A stretch of 64,000 nt of DNA from Pelosinus fermentans JBW45. Its GTDB lineage: Bacteria > Bacillota > Negativicutes > DSM-13327. Shown piece after piece: positions 63,847 through 64,000 of this stretch. The notes beneath the pieces were generated by a model. That model worked only from the letters and a program-made list of their open reading frames with translations, did no database searches and was not told the origin of the DNA. The stretch lies in assembly GCF_000271665.2 (NCBI RefSeq), contig NZ_CP010978.1, positions 3,688,501 through 3,752,500 on the forward strand. Direction: 5' to 3'. The translations under genes were made by a program, and so were the position numbers. How positions within the stretch are numbered: position 1 is the stretch's first letter; the number at the start of each line of letters is the position of its first letter.

Positions 63847-64000
63847 TATCCTGCCACCTTCCGCCCAGTCAATTCTACAAATGCATCTTCTAAGTTTGTC
63901 TGACGCAGGGTAGTCGTTGTTACTAATGTAGCAGCAAAGGCGGAAGCCTCATTGCGGTCAGCGAAGAATTTTGTTTTTGTGCCTTCTTCATCTGCCCATT
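63846..64000 (-). CDS. ABC transporter ATP-binding protein, C-terminal end
   Basis: Only the last 51 codons are in the window. The tail (FFADRNEASAFAA, then TNLEDAFVELTGRKV and stop) is the C-terminal pattern of DrrA/NodI-type ATPases, where NLEDVFLxLTG is conserved. It partners the ABC-2 permease encoded directly downstream. Confidence 0.75.
   Translation of the reverse strand, partial: WADEEGTKTKFFADRNEASAFAATLVTTTTLRQTNLEDAFVELTGRKVAG

Overview
The window looks like the chromosome of an anaerobic, spore-forming, diderm member of the Firmicutes (Negativicutes, Sporomusaceae-like; Pelosinus or a relative is my best guess, from gene content only). The reasons are AT-rich DNA with strong Firmicutes ribosome-binding sites, LevR-type PTS regulators, a lactate dehydrogenase/Etf complex, spore-surface proteins (a BclB-like collagen protein, a YjcZ-like peptide, a Cys-Trp-Pro repeat protein), and an outer-membrane TonB-dependent receptor that needs a second membrane. 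Most genes lie on the minus strand.

1-26 kb is a PTS region with three LevR-family sigma-54 activators. Operon 1 (5324 down to 1) encodes LevR1, PTS IIA, IIB and a GatC-like IIC, then the start of a HAD phosphatase. Operon 2 (18125 down to 5814) encodes LevR2, IIA, IIB, IIC, a zinc dehydrogenase, DeoC, Rpe, a GatD-like dehydrogenase, RpiB, split transketolase and PfkA. It reads as PTS uptake of a polyol, probably a pentitol, followed by oxidation into the pentose-phosphate pool and glycolysis. Operon 3 (26001 down to 18575) encodes mannose-type IIA and IIB, HPr, enzyme I, a second PfkA and LevR3, with no IIC or IID. Near-consensus -24/-12 promoters precede all three, and an 11-bp tandem repeat lies upstream of the third.

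26-37 kb holds a nucleoid-associated NA37 protein, EtfB-EtfA-FAD lactate dehydrogenase, a FliK-like protein, DedA, LrgAB and a siroheme reductase. 37-41 kb is a small, GC-richer iron-uptake island: a TonB receptor, a decayed DUF3649-like gene and an AraC regulator interrupted by an in-frame stop, with Fur-type and direct-repeat operators. 41-48 kb is accessory DNA: a chemoreceptor, an FRG-domain protein, a remnant of a papain-like peptidase, the collagen-like spore protein, and a RAYT transposase flanked by 27-bp inverted repeats.

48-54 kb is a tightly packed cluster (Fe-ADH, UbiA prenyltransferase, SMR-like carrier, PAP2-like phosphatase, GT-C membrane protein, exported DUF4127) that I read as a candidate polyprenyl-phosphoryl-pentose glycosylation pathway. 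54-64 kb holds a lipoprotein, two paralogous charged exported proteins, spore-related small genes, asparagine synthetase, a cupin, an acyltransferase-like membrane protein, a zinc-binding lipoprotein, an M20 amidohydrolase and an ABC exporter. Dispersed palindromic repeats recur in intergenic gaps throughout.
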